Shown piece by piece: positions 24,580-32,591 of a stretch of DNA of 50,316 nt. The DNA lies in assembly GCA_030833315.1 (NCBI GenBank), contig JAURHM010000020.1, forward strand, positions 1-50,316, read 5' to 3'. The DNA comes from Burkholderiales bacterium. GTDB lineage: Bacteria > Pseudomonadota > Gammaproteobacteria > Burkholderiales > SG8-41. The notes under the pieces are model-generated. The model was not told where the DNA came from. It saw only the letters and a list, made by a program, of their open reading frames with translations, and searched no databases. Both the position numbers and the translations under genes were made by a program. The stretch's first letter is position 1, and each line of letters opens with the position of its first letter.

Positions 24580-26439
24580 TCAGGCGGCTTTGCGTTGGGG
24601 TTTGCGGCATCCGGGGCCGGCGTGGGTCATCTGCACGAGGTATTTCTGCATGTCCCAGGCGCCCGTCGGGCAGCGCTCGGCGCAGAGGCCGCAGTGCAGG
24701 CAGACATCCTCGTCCTTGGCCATGATGCGTCCGGTCATGCGCAGCGGCTCGGAGGTGTACAGCCCCTGGTCGGCATGCAGCGTGGGCGCGGTCAGGCGCT
24801 CGCGCACTTCGGCTTCTTCGCCGTCCGGCGTGAAGGTGATGCAGTCCATCGGGCAGATGTCGACGCAGGCGTCGCACTCGATGCACAGCTTCGGCGCGAA
24901 CACCGTCTGCACATCACAGTTCAGGCAGCGCTGTGCTTCGGCGAAGCCGGACTTCGGGTCGAAACCGAGTTCGACTTCAACCTTGATGTTCTTCAGCGTC
25001 AGCTTCTGGTCCTGCCAAGGCACCTTGTGGCGCATCGCGGCCGAGACGTCGTTATCGTAGCTCCACTCGTGGATGCCCATTTTCTGCGACATCACGACGA
25101 CGGCCGGCAACGGACGGTCTTTCAGTTCTTCGCCGGAGAGCATCTTGTCGATCGACACCGCGGCTTCGTGGCCGTGGGCGACTGCCCAGATGATGTTCTT
25201 CGGACCGAAAGCGGCGTCGCCGCCGAAAAACACTTTCGGGTTGGTCGACTGGAAAGTCACCTTGTCGACAACCGGCATATTCCACTTGTCGAATTCAAGG
25301 CCGGCATCGCGCTCGATCCAGGGGAAAGCGTTTTCCTGGCCGATCGCGACCAGCACATCGTCGCATTCAACAAACTGGTCGGGTTCACCGGTGGGCACCA
25401 GATTGCGGCGGCCCTTGGCGTCGTATTCCGCCTTGACCTTTTCGAAGGTCATGCCGACCAGCTTGCCGTTTTCGACTGTGCAGGACTTCGGCACCATGAA
25501 GTTGAGGATGGGGATGCCTTCTTCGATGGCATCTTCCTTCTCCCAGGGGCTGGCTTTCATTTCTTCGTAGCCGGAACGCACGATGACCTTGACGTCTTCG
25601 CCGCCGAGGCGTTTTGCCGAACGGCAGCAGTCCATTGCGGTGTTGCCGCCGCCAAGCACGATCACTTTCTTGCCGATCTTGTCGATGTGGCCGAAGGACA
25701 CGCTGGCCAGCCAGTCGATGCCGAGGTGCACGTTTTTCGCCGCTTCGGCACGACCGGGCACATCCAGGTCGCGGCCGCGCGGGGCGCCGGTGCCGACGAA
25801 TACCGCGTCATAACCTTCAGCGATGATTTTTTTCAGGCTGTCGACGCGCTGGCCGGTGCGCATCGTGATGTTGCCGATGCCGGTGATGTAGCCGACTTCC
25901 TCGTCGATCACGGCTTCCGGTAGACGGAAACGCGGTACCTGCGAGCGCATGAAGCCGCCCGCCTTCGGATCGGCTTCATAGACGGTGATGTCATAACCCA
26001 GCGGCGCGAGGTCGCGGGCGACGGTCAGTGAAGCCGGGCCGCCGCCGATGCAGGCGATGCGTTTACCGTTTTTCTGTTTCGGCGCTTTCGGCATGCGTGC
26101 TGCGACGTCGTCCTTGTTGTCGGCGGCGACACGCTTGAGGCGGCAAATGGCAACGGGTTCGGCTTTCGGGCCGTCTTCGTGCGATGTCGGCTTGCGCATC
26201 TCGACGTTGCCTTCCTCGACACGGCCGCGGCGGCAGGCGGGTTCGCAGGGGCGATCGCAGGTGCGGCCGAGAATGCCGGGGAACACATTCGATTTCCAGT
26301 TGACCATGTAGGCATCGTCGTAACGGCCTGCCGCGATCAAGCGGATGTATTCTGGAACGGGCGTGTGGGCCGGGCAGGCCCACTGACAATCGACAACTTT
26401 ATGGAAGTAATCGGGGTGCGAAATATCAGTCGGCTTCAA
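24580..26439 (-). CDS. korC: GltD-like FAD/NAD(P) oxidoreductase with 4Fe-4S clusters (KorC-type)
   Basis: 619 residues. The N-terminal region has Cys-rich VDCQWACPAHTPVPEYIR and RTCDRPCEPACRRG, as in glutamate synthase small subunits. The FAD loop is IGGGPASLTVARDLA, the NAD(P) loop is VLGGGNTAMDCCRSAKR, and GDAAFGPKNIIWAVAHGHEAA closes the flavin site. The C-terminus adds a two-cluster ferredoxin domain (CIECDACVDICP and CLHCGLCAERCP). This organisation fits the subunit linking Kor to NADP, as described for 2-oxoglutarate:NADP oxidoreductases of Thauera and Azoarcus. No ATG fits; a TTG at 26439 follows AGGAG by seven bases and gives MKPTDISHPDYF. It leads the kor run. Confidence 0.85.
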   Translation of the reverse strand: MKPTDISHPDYFHKVVDCQWACPAHTPVPEYIRLIAAGRYDDAYMVNWKSNVFPGILGRTCDRPCEPACRRGRVEEGNVEMRKPTSHEDGPKAEPVAICRLKRVAADNKDDVAARMPKAPKQKNGKRIACIGGGPASLTVARDLAPLGYDITVYEADPKAGGFMRSQVPRFRLPEAVIDEEVGYITGIGNITMRTGQRVDSLKKIIAEGYDAVFVGTGAPRGRDLDVPGRAEAAKNVHLGIDWLASVSFGHIDKIGKKVIVLGGGNTAMDCCRSAKRLGGEDVKVIVRSGYEEMKASPWEKEDAIEEGIPILNFMVPKSCTVENGKLVGMTFEKVKAEYDAKGRRNLVPTGEPDQFVECDDVLVAIGQENAFPWIERDAGLEFDKWNMPVVDKVTFQSTNPKVFFGGDAAFGPKNIIWAVAHGHEAAVSIDKMLSGEELKDRPLPAVVVMSQKMGIHEWSYDNDVSAAMRHKVPWQDQKLTLKNIKVEVELGFDPKSGFAEAQRCLNCDVQTVFAPKLCIECDACVDICPMDCITFTPDGEEAEVRERLTAPTLHADQGLYTSEPLRMTGRIMAKDEDVCLHCGLCAERCPTGAWDMQKYLVQMTHAGPGCRKPQRKAA

Positions 26440-26624
26440 AAAAATTCTCCTGCTGCGGTAATCGCCACAATTCTTTGTTTTTATTCGCCTATTTGGACCT
26501 CTGGGGGGCGTGCCCAAAAGTGCCGAAAGTCTACCCGTTTGGGAGTGGAAAAAAAAGCGAAAAACAACCCAAAAACATCACCGGGTTGGCGTGGATCCGG
26601 CGCGAATAATATCCATGTGCCCGA

Positions 26625-26643
26625 CGCGGTTTGCGTGACCGCG
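26625..26643 (-). terminator. Hairpin in the 219-base gap between the Bug gene and korC
   Basis: CGCGGT, a 7-base loop, ACCGCG forms a 6-bp GC-rich stem 16 bases after the stop of the upstream minus-strand Bug gene. No T run follows, so only weak termination is plausible. The rest of the gap (26440-26658) is rich in A/T homopolymers and shows no gene; it must hold the kor promoter, which I could not place. Confidence 0.3.
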
Positions 26644-26658
26644 CCGGACGGAGTGGGC

Positions 26659-27621
26659 CTAGTTGGGGATGCCGCCGATCGCCTTGACCAGTTTGCCGTG
26701 CTTTTCGTAATCGGCGCGGATGCGCGCCTGCGCCTGTTCCGGCGTCATGTGCCAGGGTTCGAGCTCCCCGAGTTTGTTGTCCGGCCGGTCGAGCACCTTC
26801 TTGATTTCGGCATTCAGGCGGTCAACGATCGGCCGCGGCAGGCCGGCGGGGCCGAGGACTGCCACCCAGCCCCGGTATTCGTAGCCGGGGACGCCGGATT
26901 CCGAGACGGTGGGCGCATCGGGAAAGGCTTTCAGCCGGGTGTCCGAGGTGACTGCCAGCAGGCGCAGGCGGTTGCTTTGTAACTGTGTGGACAATGCCGC
27001 CGGCGTGCCGGCGATCAATTGCGCCTCCCCCGATACGACCGCGGTTGTGGCCGGCCCGCCGCCCTTGTAAGGCAAATGCAGCATTTTGGTATTAGTCATC
27101 GAGCCGAGCAGCGCAATGGCCATGTGTGAAAAGCTGCCTGCGCCCGAGGTGGCATAGAGGATCTGGTCCGGCCGCTGCCTTGCCAGCGCAACCAGTTCTT
27201 TGGTGGTTTTCACCGGCAACGAGGGGTGGATGGCAAGCAGGCCGGTCTGTGCGACGAGGAAACCCACCGCCGTGAAATCGCGGAAGGTGTCGTAGCCCAG
27301 CTTGGGATAGGTATAGGGATTGCTAATGTGGCTCGCCGAATGAACCATCAGCGTGTAGCCGTCCGGTGCGGCGCGCGCGACGGCTTCGGCACCGATGGTA
27401 CCGGTGGCGCCCGGGCGGTTGTCGATGATGAACTGTTGCCCGGTCTGCTCGCCGACTTTGGCGAATACCAGCCGACCTGCGATATCGGTGAGGCCGCCCG
27501 TGGGCCAGGGGATGACCACCCGAACCGGCTTGGATGGGTAACTCTGCGCAACAGCAGCGGGTGCTGCAGCGAGCATGGTGGCTGCTGCAATACAGCCGGC
27601 CGCGAGTTTGATGGTCTTCAT
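26659..27621 (-). CDS. Bug-type tripartite tricarboxylate transporter receptor (1)
   Basis: 320 residues. An export signal (AAGCIAAATMLAAAPAAVAQ, cut before SYPSKP) leads into the Bug/TctC fold: YPSKPVRVVIPWPTGG at the N-terminus, VDNRPGA-like IDNRPGATGTIG, APDGYTLMV, then LPYKGGGPATTAVVSG in the ligand-binding middle. Bug proteins are periplasmic receptors for carboxylates and some amides, working with TctAB-type membrane subunits, which are not in this window. I use ATG 27621, preceded by GGGAGG; the open frame further upstream lacks a signal. It is last in the run with the selenoprotein and dioxygenase, 25 bases after the TauD-type gene. Confidence 0.9.
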   Translation of the reverse strand: MKTIKLAAGCIAAATMLAAAPAAVAQSYPSKPVRVVIPWPTGGLTDIAGRLVFAKVGEQTGQQFIIDNRPGATGTIGAEAVARAAPDGYTLMVHSASHISNPYTYPKLGYDTFRDFTAVGFLVAQTGLLAIHPSLPVKTTKELVALARQRPDQILYATSGAGSFSHMAIALLGSMTNTKMLHLPYKGGGPATTAVVSGEAQLIAGTPAALSTQLQSNRLRLLAVTSDTRLKAFPDAPTVSESGVPGYEYRGWVAVLGPAGLPRPIVDRLNAEIKKVLDRPDNKLGELEPWHMTPEQAQARIRADYEKHGKLVKAIGGIPN

Positions 27622-27646
27622 GTTTTTCCTCCCGGTGATGTTGTTT

Positions 27647-28555
27647 TTAATGGCTGCGAGGGTGGCGCGCTGCTGTTTCGCCGTCTCCCTCAATTGGCAG
27701 AGTACCCATACATTGGGTGCGGTGCATGATGCGCCGTGATGCCGGATCGAAGGCGTCGCGGCGGTGCATCACGCAGCGGTTGTCCCAGATCAGGATGTCG
27801 CCGACACGCCACTGGTGGTGCCAGGACAATGTCGGCCCGGCCGCATGCGCCCACAGCGCGTCGAGCAGCGCCTCGGATTCACCGGCGGATACCTCGGTAA
27901 TTACCGCGTAAGGCCTGCGTCCGAGATACAGCGCGTCGCAGCCGGTATCCGGATGGCGGCGGATGACCGGATGCCGCGGTCCCGGAGTCGTGCGGATGTC
28001 TTCCTGACCGGTGTATCCGGGACGCAACTGTCCGCCCGAGGTGTAGCGCAGGTCATGTTTGATGGTCTTGCCGCGGACCGCGCGCAGCAGTTCCGGCGGC
28101 AGTGTCTCCAGCGCCGCATACATGTTCGAAAATCCGGTATCGCCGCCCGCCGGCGGGATTTCAAGAGAATGCAGGATGCTGAAGCTCGGCGGAATGTCAT
28201 TGAAGCAGCTGTCGCTGTGCCACACGGCTTCGCCGTCGCCGAGGCCGCCGATGGCGACGCCGTTTTCCACCACATTGGAAATCACCGCCAGTTCCGGGTA
28301 TTCGCGGGGTTTCTGCCCCTTGTGGACCGGCGCGGCAGGGCTCAGCTCGCCGAAGCGGCGACCAAAGGCGAGCAGGTCGGGAATACTCAGTGATTGCCCG
28401 CGGATGAGCACGACCAGGTGGTCGAGACAGGCACGGTGCAATTCGGCGAATGTGGCGTCGTCAAGTTGCTGCACGATTCCGCAGTCCACCTCGGCGCCGA
28501 TGATGCCGGCGAACGGGCGCACGGCTGTCCGCGTTTCAAGCAAGGCATTCGGCAT
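27647..28555 (-). CDS. TauD/TfdA-family Fe(II)/2-oxoglutarate dioxygenase
   Basis: 302 residues. The iron ligands are in VWHSDSCF (H113, D115) and DNRCVMHRRD (H264), with the 2-oxoglutarate-binding Arg near SRRIMHRTQ. The N-terminus shows GAEVDCGIVQQLDD and HLVVLIRGQ, typical of TauD/TfdA enzymes. Members oxidise taurine, 2,4-D, alkyl sulfates, carnitine precursors and others, so the substrate cannot be named. ATG 28555 is preceded by GGAGG. It lies between the 2-hydroxyacid dehydrogenase and a Bug receptor, suggesting an oxidative step in the same pathway. 2-oxoglutarate demand might explain its position near the kor genes, but that is speculation. Confidence 0.9.
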   Translation of the reverse strand: MPNALLETRTAVRPFAGIIGAEVDCGIVQQLDDATFAELHRACLDHLVVLIRGQSLSIPDLLAFGRRFGELSPAAPVHKGQKPREYPELAVISNVVENGVAIGGLGDGEAVWHSDSCFNDIPPSFSILHSLEIPPAGGDTGFSNMYAALETLPPELLRAVRGKTIKHDLRYTSGGQLRPGYTGQEDIRTTPGPRHPVIRRHPDTGCDALYLGRRPYAVITEVSAGESEALLDALWAHAAGPTLSWHHQWRVGDILIWDNRCVMHRRDAFDPASRRIMHRTQCMGTLPIEGDGETAARHPRSH

Positions 28556-28622
28556 TGCTGTTCTCCTCCGCAAAAGGACCGCCGGCGCTGTGCCGAGCCG
28601 GTCGCCCCCCGGTTTCAGCAGA

Positions 28623-29852
28623 TCATGATTCCGCAGCCTTCGCGTCCACCACGCGCAGTGCGGGACGTTCCTTCGGCGCGCGCAGTTCGTGCTTGTCGGC
28701 GAACAGCAGGCACTGCGGACCGATCTCCTCAATGGTATTGCAGCCCAGCAGCGCCATGTTGCGGTGGATTTCGTCGCGATAAATCGCCAGGGCACGTGCC
28801 GCGCCCGCCTCGCCGCCGGCGGCCACGCCATACAGCGTCGAACGGCCGACCATCACCGCATTGGCGCCCAGCGCCAGCGCCTTGACCACATCGCTGCCGC
28901 GGCGGATGCCGCTGTCCATGAAAATGGTGGTGCGCTTGCCCACCGCATCGACGATTTCCGGCAATACTTCGATCGGCGAGACGATGCCGTCGAGATTGCG
29001 GCCGCCGTGGTTGGAGACATCGATGCCGTCGGCACCGTGGTCGACGGCAGTGATCGCATCCTGCGGATCGAGGATGCCCTTGACGATCAGTTTGCCCGGC
29101 CAGATCTTGCGCAGCGCATCGAGGTCGTCCCATTTGATCGAATCGGTGCGCAGGCTCGCACGTCCGGGCGGTCCCTTGGTCATTTTCGCCTTGGCGGCCT
29201 CGGGGTAGTTGGCATACATCGGCATGCCGGTGGTCATCAAATAGCGCGCCATCACGCCCATCAGCCAGCGCGGATGCGTGGCCATATCCCACATATTGCG
29301 GGCGTTGAAGCTGAACGGCAACGTGAAGCCGTTGCGCAGGTTGTATTCACGGTTGCCCGAGGATACGCCGTCGACGGTGACCACCAGGGTCTTGTAGCCG
29401 GCCGCCTTGGCGCGGTTGACCAGCTCATGCGACATCGAGCGGTCAGGCCACAGATAGAGCTGGAACCACAGGTCGCCGCCAGCCTCATCTGCGACGCGTT
29501 CCATCGCAGTAATCGAACCGGTGGCGAGAGTAAAGGGGATACCTGCGGCGCGTGCAGCCTTGGCCAGCTTGATTTCGCCTTCGTGCCACAGCAGGCCGGC
29601 GACCCCGGTCGGTGCGATCACCAGCGGCATCTTGTATTTAGTGCCGAAAATGGTGGTTTCCTGCGTGCGCTTGGAGACATCCACGAAGGTGCGCGTGCGG
29701 AAGCGGATGCGGTCGAACACCGCGCGGTTGTTGCGCAGCGCGATTTCGTCTTCGGTGCCGCGGTCGACGAACTCAAAAAAACCTTTCGGCACACGTTTCA
29801 GCGCGATGTCGCGCAGATCGAATATGTTGTAGGCCTTCAGGTTGTCGCTCAT
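28623..29852 (-). CDS. FMN-dependent alpha-hydroxyacid dehydrogenase (LldD/glycolate oxidase family)
   Basis: 409 residues in the FMN 2-hydroxyacid family. The catalytic His is in VSNHGGRNLDG (H282) with the substrate Arg three residues later. Other active-site residues fit the family: QLY (Y133), TVDG (D161) and REYNLRNG (R168). FMN-phosphate contacts are in MDSGIRRGSDV and GRSTLYG. It would oxidise a 2-hydroxyacid to the 2-oxoacid, passing electrons to a quinone or oxygen. Substrates in the family include lactate, glycolate and mandelate; which applies is unclear. It lies 19 bases downstream of the UGSC partner gene and 67 bases upstream of the TauD-type gene, all on the same strand. Confidence 0.9.
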   Translation of the reverse strand: MSDNLKAYNIFDLRDIALKRVPKGFFEFVDRGTEDEIALRNNRAVFDRIRFRTRTFVDVSKRTQETTIFGTKYKMPLVIAPTGVAGLLWHEGEIKLAKAARAAGIPFTLATGSITAMERVADEAGGDLWFQLYLWPDRSMSHELVNRAKAAGYKTLVVTVDGVSSGNREYNLRNGFTLPFSFNARNMWDMATHPRWLMGVMARYLMTTGMPMYANYPEAAKAKMTKGPPGRASLRTDSIKWDDLDALRKIWPGKLIVKGILDPQDAITAVDHGADGIDVSNHGGRNLDGIVSPIEVLPEIVDAVGKRTTIFMDSGIRRGSDVVKALALGANAVMVGRSTLYGVAAGGEAGAARALAIYRDEIHRNMALLGCNTIEEIGPQCLLFADKHELRAPKERPALRVVDAKAAES

Positions 29853-29871
29853 GGATATTGCTCCTGGGTGA

Positions 29872-30987
29872 TCAGTTGCGTTTGAAGTCGTGCAGGGATT
29901 TTGCCAGAGTACCGTCCGCCCGTTTCAGCACGCGCGTCGCTGCCCGGGTATTGCCGAAAGTCGGCACGTATTGCGAATGTTTGCCGGCGCCGCCGGTGAC
30001 GATGATCACCAGGTCTTCCGGTTTGGCGAACATGCGCACCGGCGCGTCCAGCGGCGCGTCGGCATACTGGGCGGCCAGCTTGCGTCGGAAGCGCCGTTCG
30101 ATGGTGTCCCTGGAAAACCGCGATAGCGGCATCGTGGCGTGCTCGAACAGCCATTGGCGGACATCGGCCTTGCTCATGCCGTCGTTGGCCACGGTGGCGG
30201 CATGTTCGGGACCGAAGGCGAGCAGCGGCTGGCCGGGATAGTAGGGATTGTTCGAACCGGTGATGGTCATCGTGCCGGCAACCATGGTCAGTATGCCTTC
30301 GGCATTGAGACTTTCATGGTCGTTGACATTGTGCGGGCCTTCAGCGGCAATGACGGTGACGGCGCTGGATTCACGCGGTAAACCCAGTTCGACATGCAGC
30401 GGGTCCCAGGGACTTTGCTCTTCGTTTTCGGCGACGCAAAAGGTGAATTTGGCCGGCGTGCCGGTCGTCGCCATGTCGCCGGTGCCGGGAATCGCGGCGC
30501 CGATATTGACCAGCGCCAGTCGCACCGCGCGGCCGATCACGGCATTGGCGCGGAAGTAATTGCCCATTGCGTTCTGCCCGGCGTTGAGGCCTGCTTCTTT
30601 TGCCGCCGGACCGTTGAAAATCAGCATCGGCGTGCAGGGATGCGTCGTGGCCTGGGTGCCATAGAGGTTGTACTGCTCGTCAGCCAGCGCTTCCAGCGCC
30701 AGCAGCACCAGCGGGAAATGTTCCGGTTTGCAGCCGGCCATGACCGCGTTGGCGGCAATGCGCACCGGCGTCGCAGCACCGAAACGCGGGGGGATGTTCA
30801 GTACCGGCTTGTCGAGGTCGCGATCGCAGTAGGCGAGCATGCGTTCGACACGTTCGGCAGTGGGCGGAATGACCGGCAGTCCGTCGCTCCAGCCCTTGCT
30901 GCACATCAGTTCAAAGACGGCCTCGGGGTCATCATCGCAGGCGACCAGCGCGCCGGGTTTCTGTTTCAGTGTTTCGAGTAGGCTCAT
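29872..30987 (-). CDS. Unknown 371-residue protein coupled to the UGSC selenoprotein
   Basis: I do not know a function. The N-terminus has GWSDGLPVIPPT (residues 32-43), a pattern I recall from proteins encoded beside or fused to UGSC-family members. Then come RIAANAVMAGCKPEHFPLVL, TQATTHPCTPMLIFNG, NIGAAIPGTGDMATTG, FTFCVAENEEQSPWDPLHVE and AEGPHNVNDHES, well-formed stretches suggesting a catalytic protein. It has several Cys (C17, C29, C54, C86 among others) but no CxxC. No signal peptide or membrane helix is evident, so it is probably cytosolic. Its ATG overlaps the selenoprotein stop by four bases (ATGA), implying tight co-production and probably a shared complex. Confidence 0.8.
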   Translation of the reverse strand: MSLLETLKQKPGALVACDDDPEAVFELMCSKGWSDGLPVIPPTAERVERMLAYCDRDLDKPVLNIPPRFGAATPVRIAANAVMAGCKPEHFPLVLLALEALADEQYNLYGTQATTHPCTPMLIFNGPAAKEAGLNAGQNAMGNYFRANAVIGRAVRLALVNIGAAIPGTGDMATTGTPAKFTFCVAENEEQSPWDPLHVELGLPRESSAVTVIAAEGPHNVNDHESLNAEGILTMVAGTMTITGSNNPYYPGQPLLAFGPEHAATVANDGMSKADVRQWLFEHATMPLSRFSRDTIERRFRRKLAAQYADAPLDAPVRMFAKPEDLVIIVTGGAGKHSQYVPTFGNTRAATRVLKRADGTLAKSLHDFKRN

Positions 30988-31529
30988 GCCTGCTTTTCCT
31001 TGATCGCCTTGATGGCACGGATCAGCTGCGGCAGCGCCACGTCGGCGCGTTCACGTACTTTTTCCATGCTCAGTCCGCCCAGCGGGTGTTTGATTTCCAG
31101 CAGCGGCAGATCGGGCACGCCAAACACCTTGGCTTGCGCGCTGCCCAGCTTCATGAACGTATCGGAACAGATCACGGCGGTGATCAGACCGCGCTTTCTC
31201 AGTTGCGCCATGTCGTGGACACTCCACGACGTGCACGACCCTCAATCGGCCATGGCACTGACAACGAGGTCGGCCTCCTTCGCGAGTTTGTCGAGTATGT
31301 CTTCGGCGGCAGGGCGGCTGGAAGCGGCTTTGCGCGTCATCACCACAGAATCCACCTTGAATTCCTTTTTCACGCCTTCGATGATCATGTTCAGAAGATG
31401 ATCGGCGTTGCCCTTGGTGTTATCGAGAATGCCGAGGCGGATGCCGGACTCGCCGATGGTGCGGTTGGCGTTCAGCTGCACCGCTTTTTCGATCGGTGCG
31501 TCAGGCACTACGAGATAAATCTGACCCAT
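30984..31529 (-). CDS. UGSC-family selenoprotein (in-frame UGA read as selenocysteine)
   Basis: Standard reading gives two fragments: MGQIYLVVPDAP to AMAD, stopping at TGA 31242-31244, and a second piece from MAQLRKRG. The frame is the same on both sides, and reading the TGA as Sec joins them as AMAD-U-GSCTSWSVHD-MAQLRKRG, a 181-residue protein with U96. U-G-S-C is the signature of the UGSC selenoprotein family and forms a redox UxxC with C99. The flanks also fit the family: IRLGILDNTKGNADHLL, KAASSRPA, then FMKLGSAQAKVFGVPDLPLL and KHPLGGL. A SECIS-like hairpin follows the UGA. ATG 31529 is preceded by AGGAG. The function of the family is unknown. The stop overlaps the next gene by four bases. 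Confidence 0.88.
31212..31230 (-). promoter_or_regulatory. Bacterial SECIS-like hairpin for the UGSC selenoprotein
   Basis: On the coding (minus) strand, 11 bases separate the UGA from GTCGTGGA, loop GTG, TCCACGAC: a perfect 8-bp stem inside the coding sequence. The loop starts with G and lies 19 bases after the UGA. As I recall, bacterial SECIS models ask for an apical loop of 3-14 bases with a G in its first two positions, about 16-37 bases from the UGA, and this meets all of these. SelB would bind here to deliver selenocysteyl-tRNA. Confidence 0.75.
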
Positions 31530-31586
31530 TGTGGTCTCCTGTAAATCGGTTGTCCTTCCGGAAAACAAAGACCTGCGTCTTCCGTA

Positions 31587-32549
31587 TCAGTTGTTGAACT
31601 TGATGCCCGCCGCCTTGAACACCGGTGGCCATTTCTGCAGTTCTTTTTTGACGAATTCGGTGAATTGGTCGGGGCCCAGCGCTACCGGATCAAAGCCGCT
31701 GGCTTCCATTTGCGCATTGACATCCGGCAGTTTGCTGATGCGCACCATCTCGCCATGCAACCGGTCAATGATGGGGCGCGGTGTCTTGCCCGGCGCCAGC
31801 ACACCGTAATAACCCTCTACGGCGTAACCGGGCAATCCGGCTTCGGCGACGGTTGGCACCTCGGGCAGGGCTTTCACGCGTGATGCGGATCCAACGGCGA
31901 TGGCGTGCAGTCGTCCTGATTTGAGGAAGGGGATCGCCGCGCCCGGCGCGGTCATCAGCATGTGCACCTGGCCGCTGACCACGGCGGCAGTCGCATCGCC
32001 CGCGCCCTTGTACGGCACATGCACCATCTGGATGCCGGCCATATGCTTAAGCAGTTCGATCGACAGATGGCCGCCGGTCCCGGCGCCCGATGAGGCGTAA
32101 TTCAGATCACCTGGCCGCGATTTGGCCAGCGCGATCAGCTGTTTCACCGATCTGACGGGCAGTGAGGGATGTACGACCAACACGTTCGGAGAGTAGGCCA
32201 GCAGGGTTACTCGTGCGAAATCGTTCAGCGTGTCGTAGGGCAGGCTGGCGTACAGGCTCGGATTGAGCGAATAACCGGTGGCGACGATCAGAATCGTGTA
32301 GCCGTCGGGCGGTGCCTTGGCGACGATTTCCGAGCCGACGATGCCGGCCGCACCCGGGCGCAGATCGACGATGACCTGTTGCCCCCAGTTCTGCGTGATC
32401 TTGGCGCCGAACAGGCGTGCCAATTGATCGTTGCCGCCGCCGGCCGAGGACGGTACTACCCAGCGGATCGGTTTCGACGGAAAGGTTTGCGCCAGTGATG
32501 CGGAAGCGGAAAAAGCCAGCGCCGTGGCGATGGTCAATGCGAACTTCAA
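31587..32549 (-). CDS. Bug-type tripartite tricarboxylate transporter receptor (2)
   Basis: 320 residues, same family as the Bug gene at the other end of this run but clearly diverged. The signal is KFALTIATALAFSASASLAQ, then TFPSKPIRWVVPSSAGGGNDQLAR, VDLRPGAAGIVG, APPDGYTILIVATGYS and VPYKGAGDATAAVVSG. It should bind an organic acid in the periplasm. The start is a TTG (32549) preceded by AAGGA; no ATG gives a usable signal peptide. It appears to be first in the run, 57 bases upstream of the selenoprotein ATG. The membrane subunits are not here. Two receptors flanking one set of enzymes suggest two related ligands, or a substrate and a sensor role. Confidence 0.88.
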   Translation of the reverse strand: MKFALTIATALAFSASASLAQTFPSKPIRWVVPSSAGGGNDQLARLFGAKITQNWGQQVIVDLRPGAAGIVGSEIVAKAPPDGYTILIVATGYSLNPSLYASLPYDTLNDFARVTLLAYSPNVLVVHPSLPVRSVKQLIALAKSRPGDLNYASSGAGTGGHLSIELLKHMAGIQMVHVPYKGAGDATAAVVSGQVHMLMTAPGAAIPFLKSGRLHAIAVGSASRVKALPEVPTVAEAGLPGYAVEGYYGVLAPGKTPRPIIDRLHGEMVRISKLPDVNAQMEASGFDPVALGPDQFTEFVKKELQKWPPVFKAAGIKFNN

Positions 32550-32591
32550 GGGATTTCCTTAATGTGGACTTGCGGCGGAGCGCAATATGCG

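Noticed and set aside
23094-24725. 543-residue open frame antisense to korA
   Set aside because: Shadow of a well-conserved gene; no family resemblance and no ribosome site.
30984-31211. Separate 75-residue gene starting at MAQLRKRG
   Set aside because: The frame continues upstream through the UGA into conserved GSCTSWSVHD residues and there is no ribosome site before this ATG; it is the second half of the selenoprotein.
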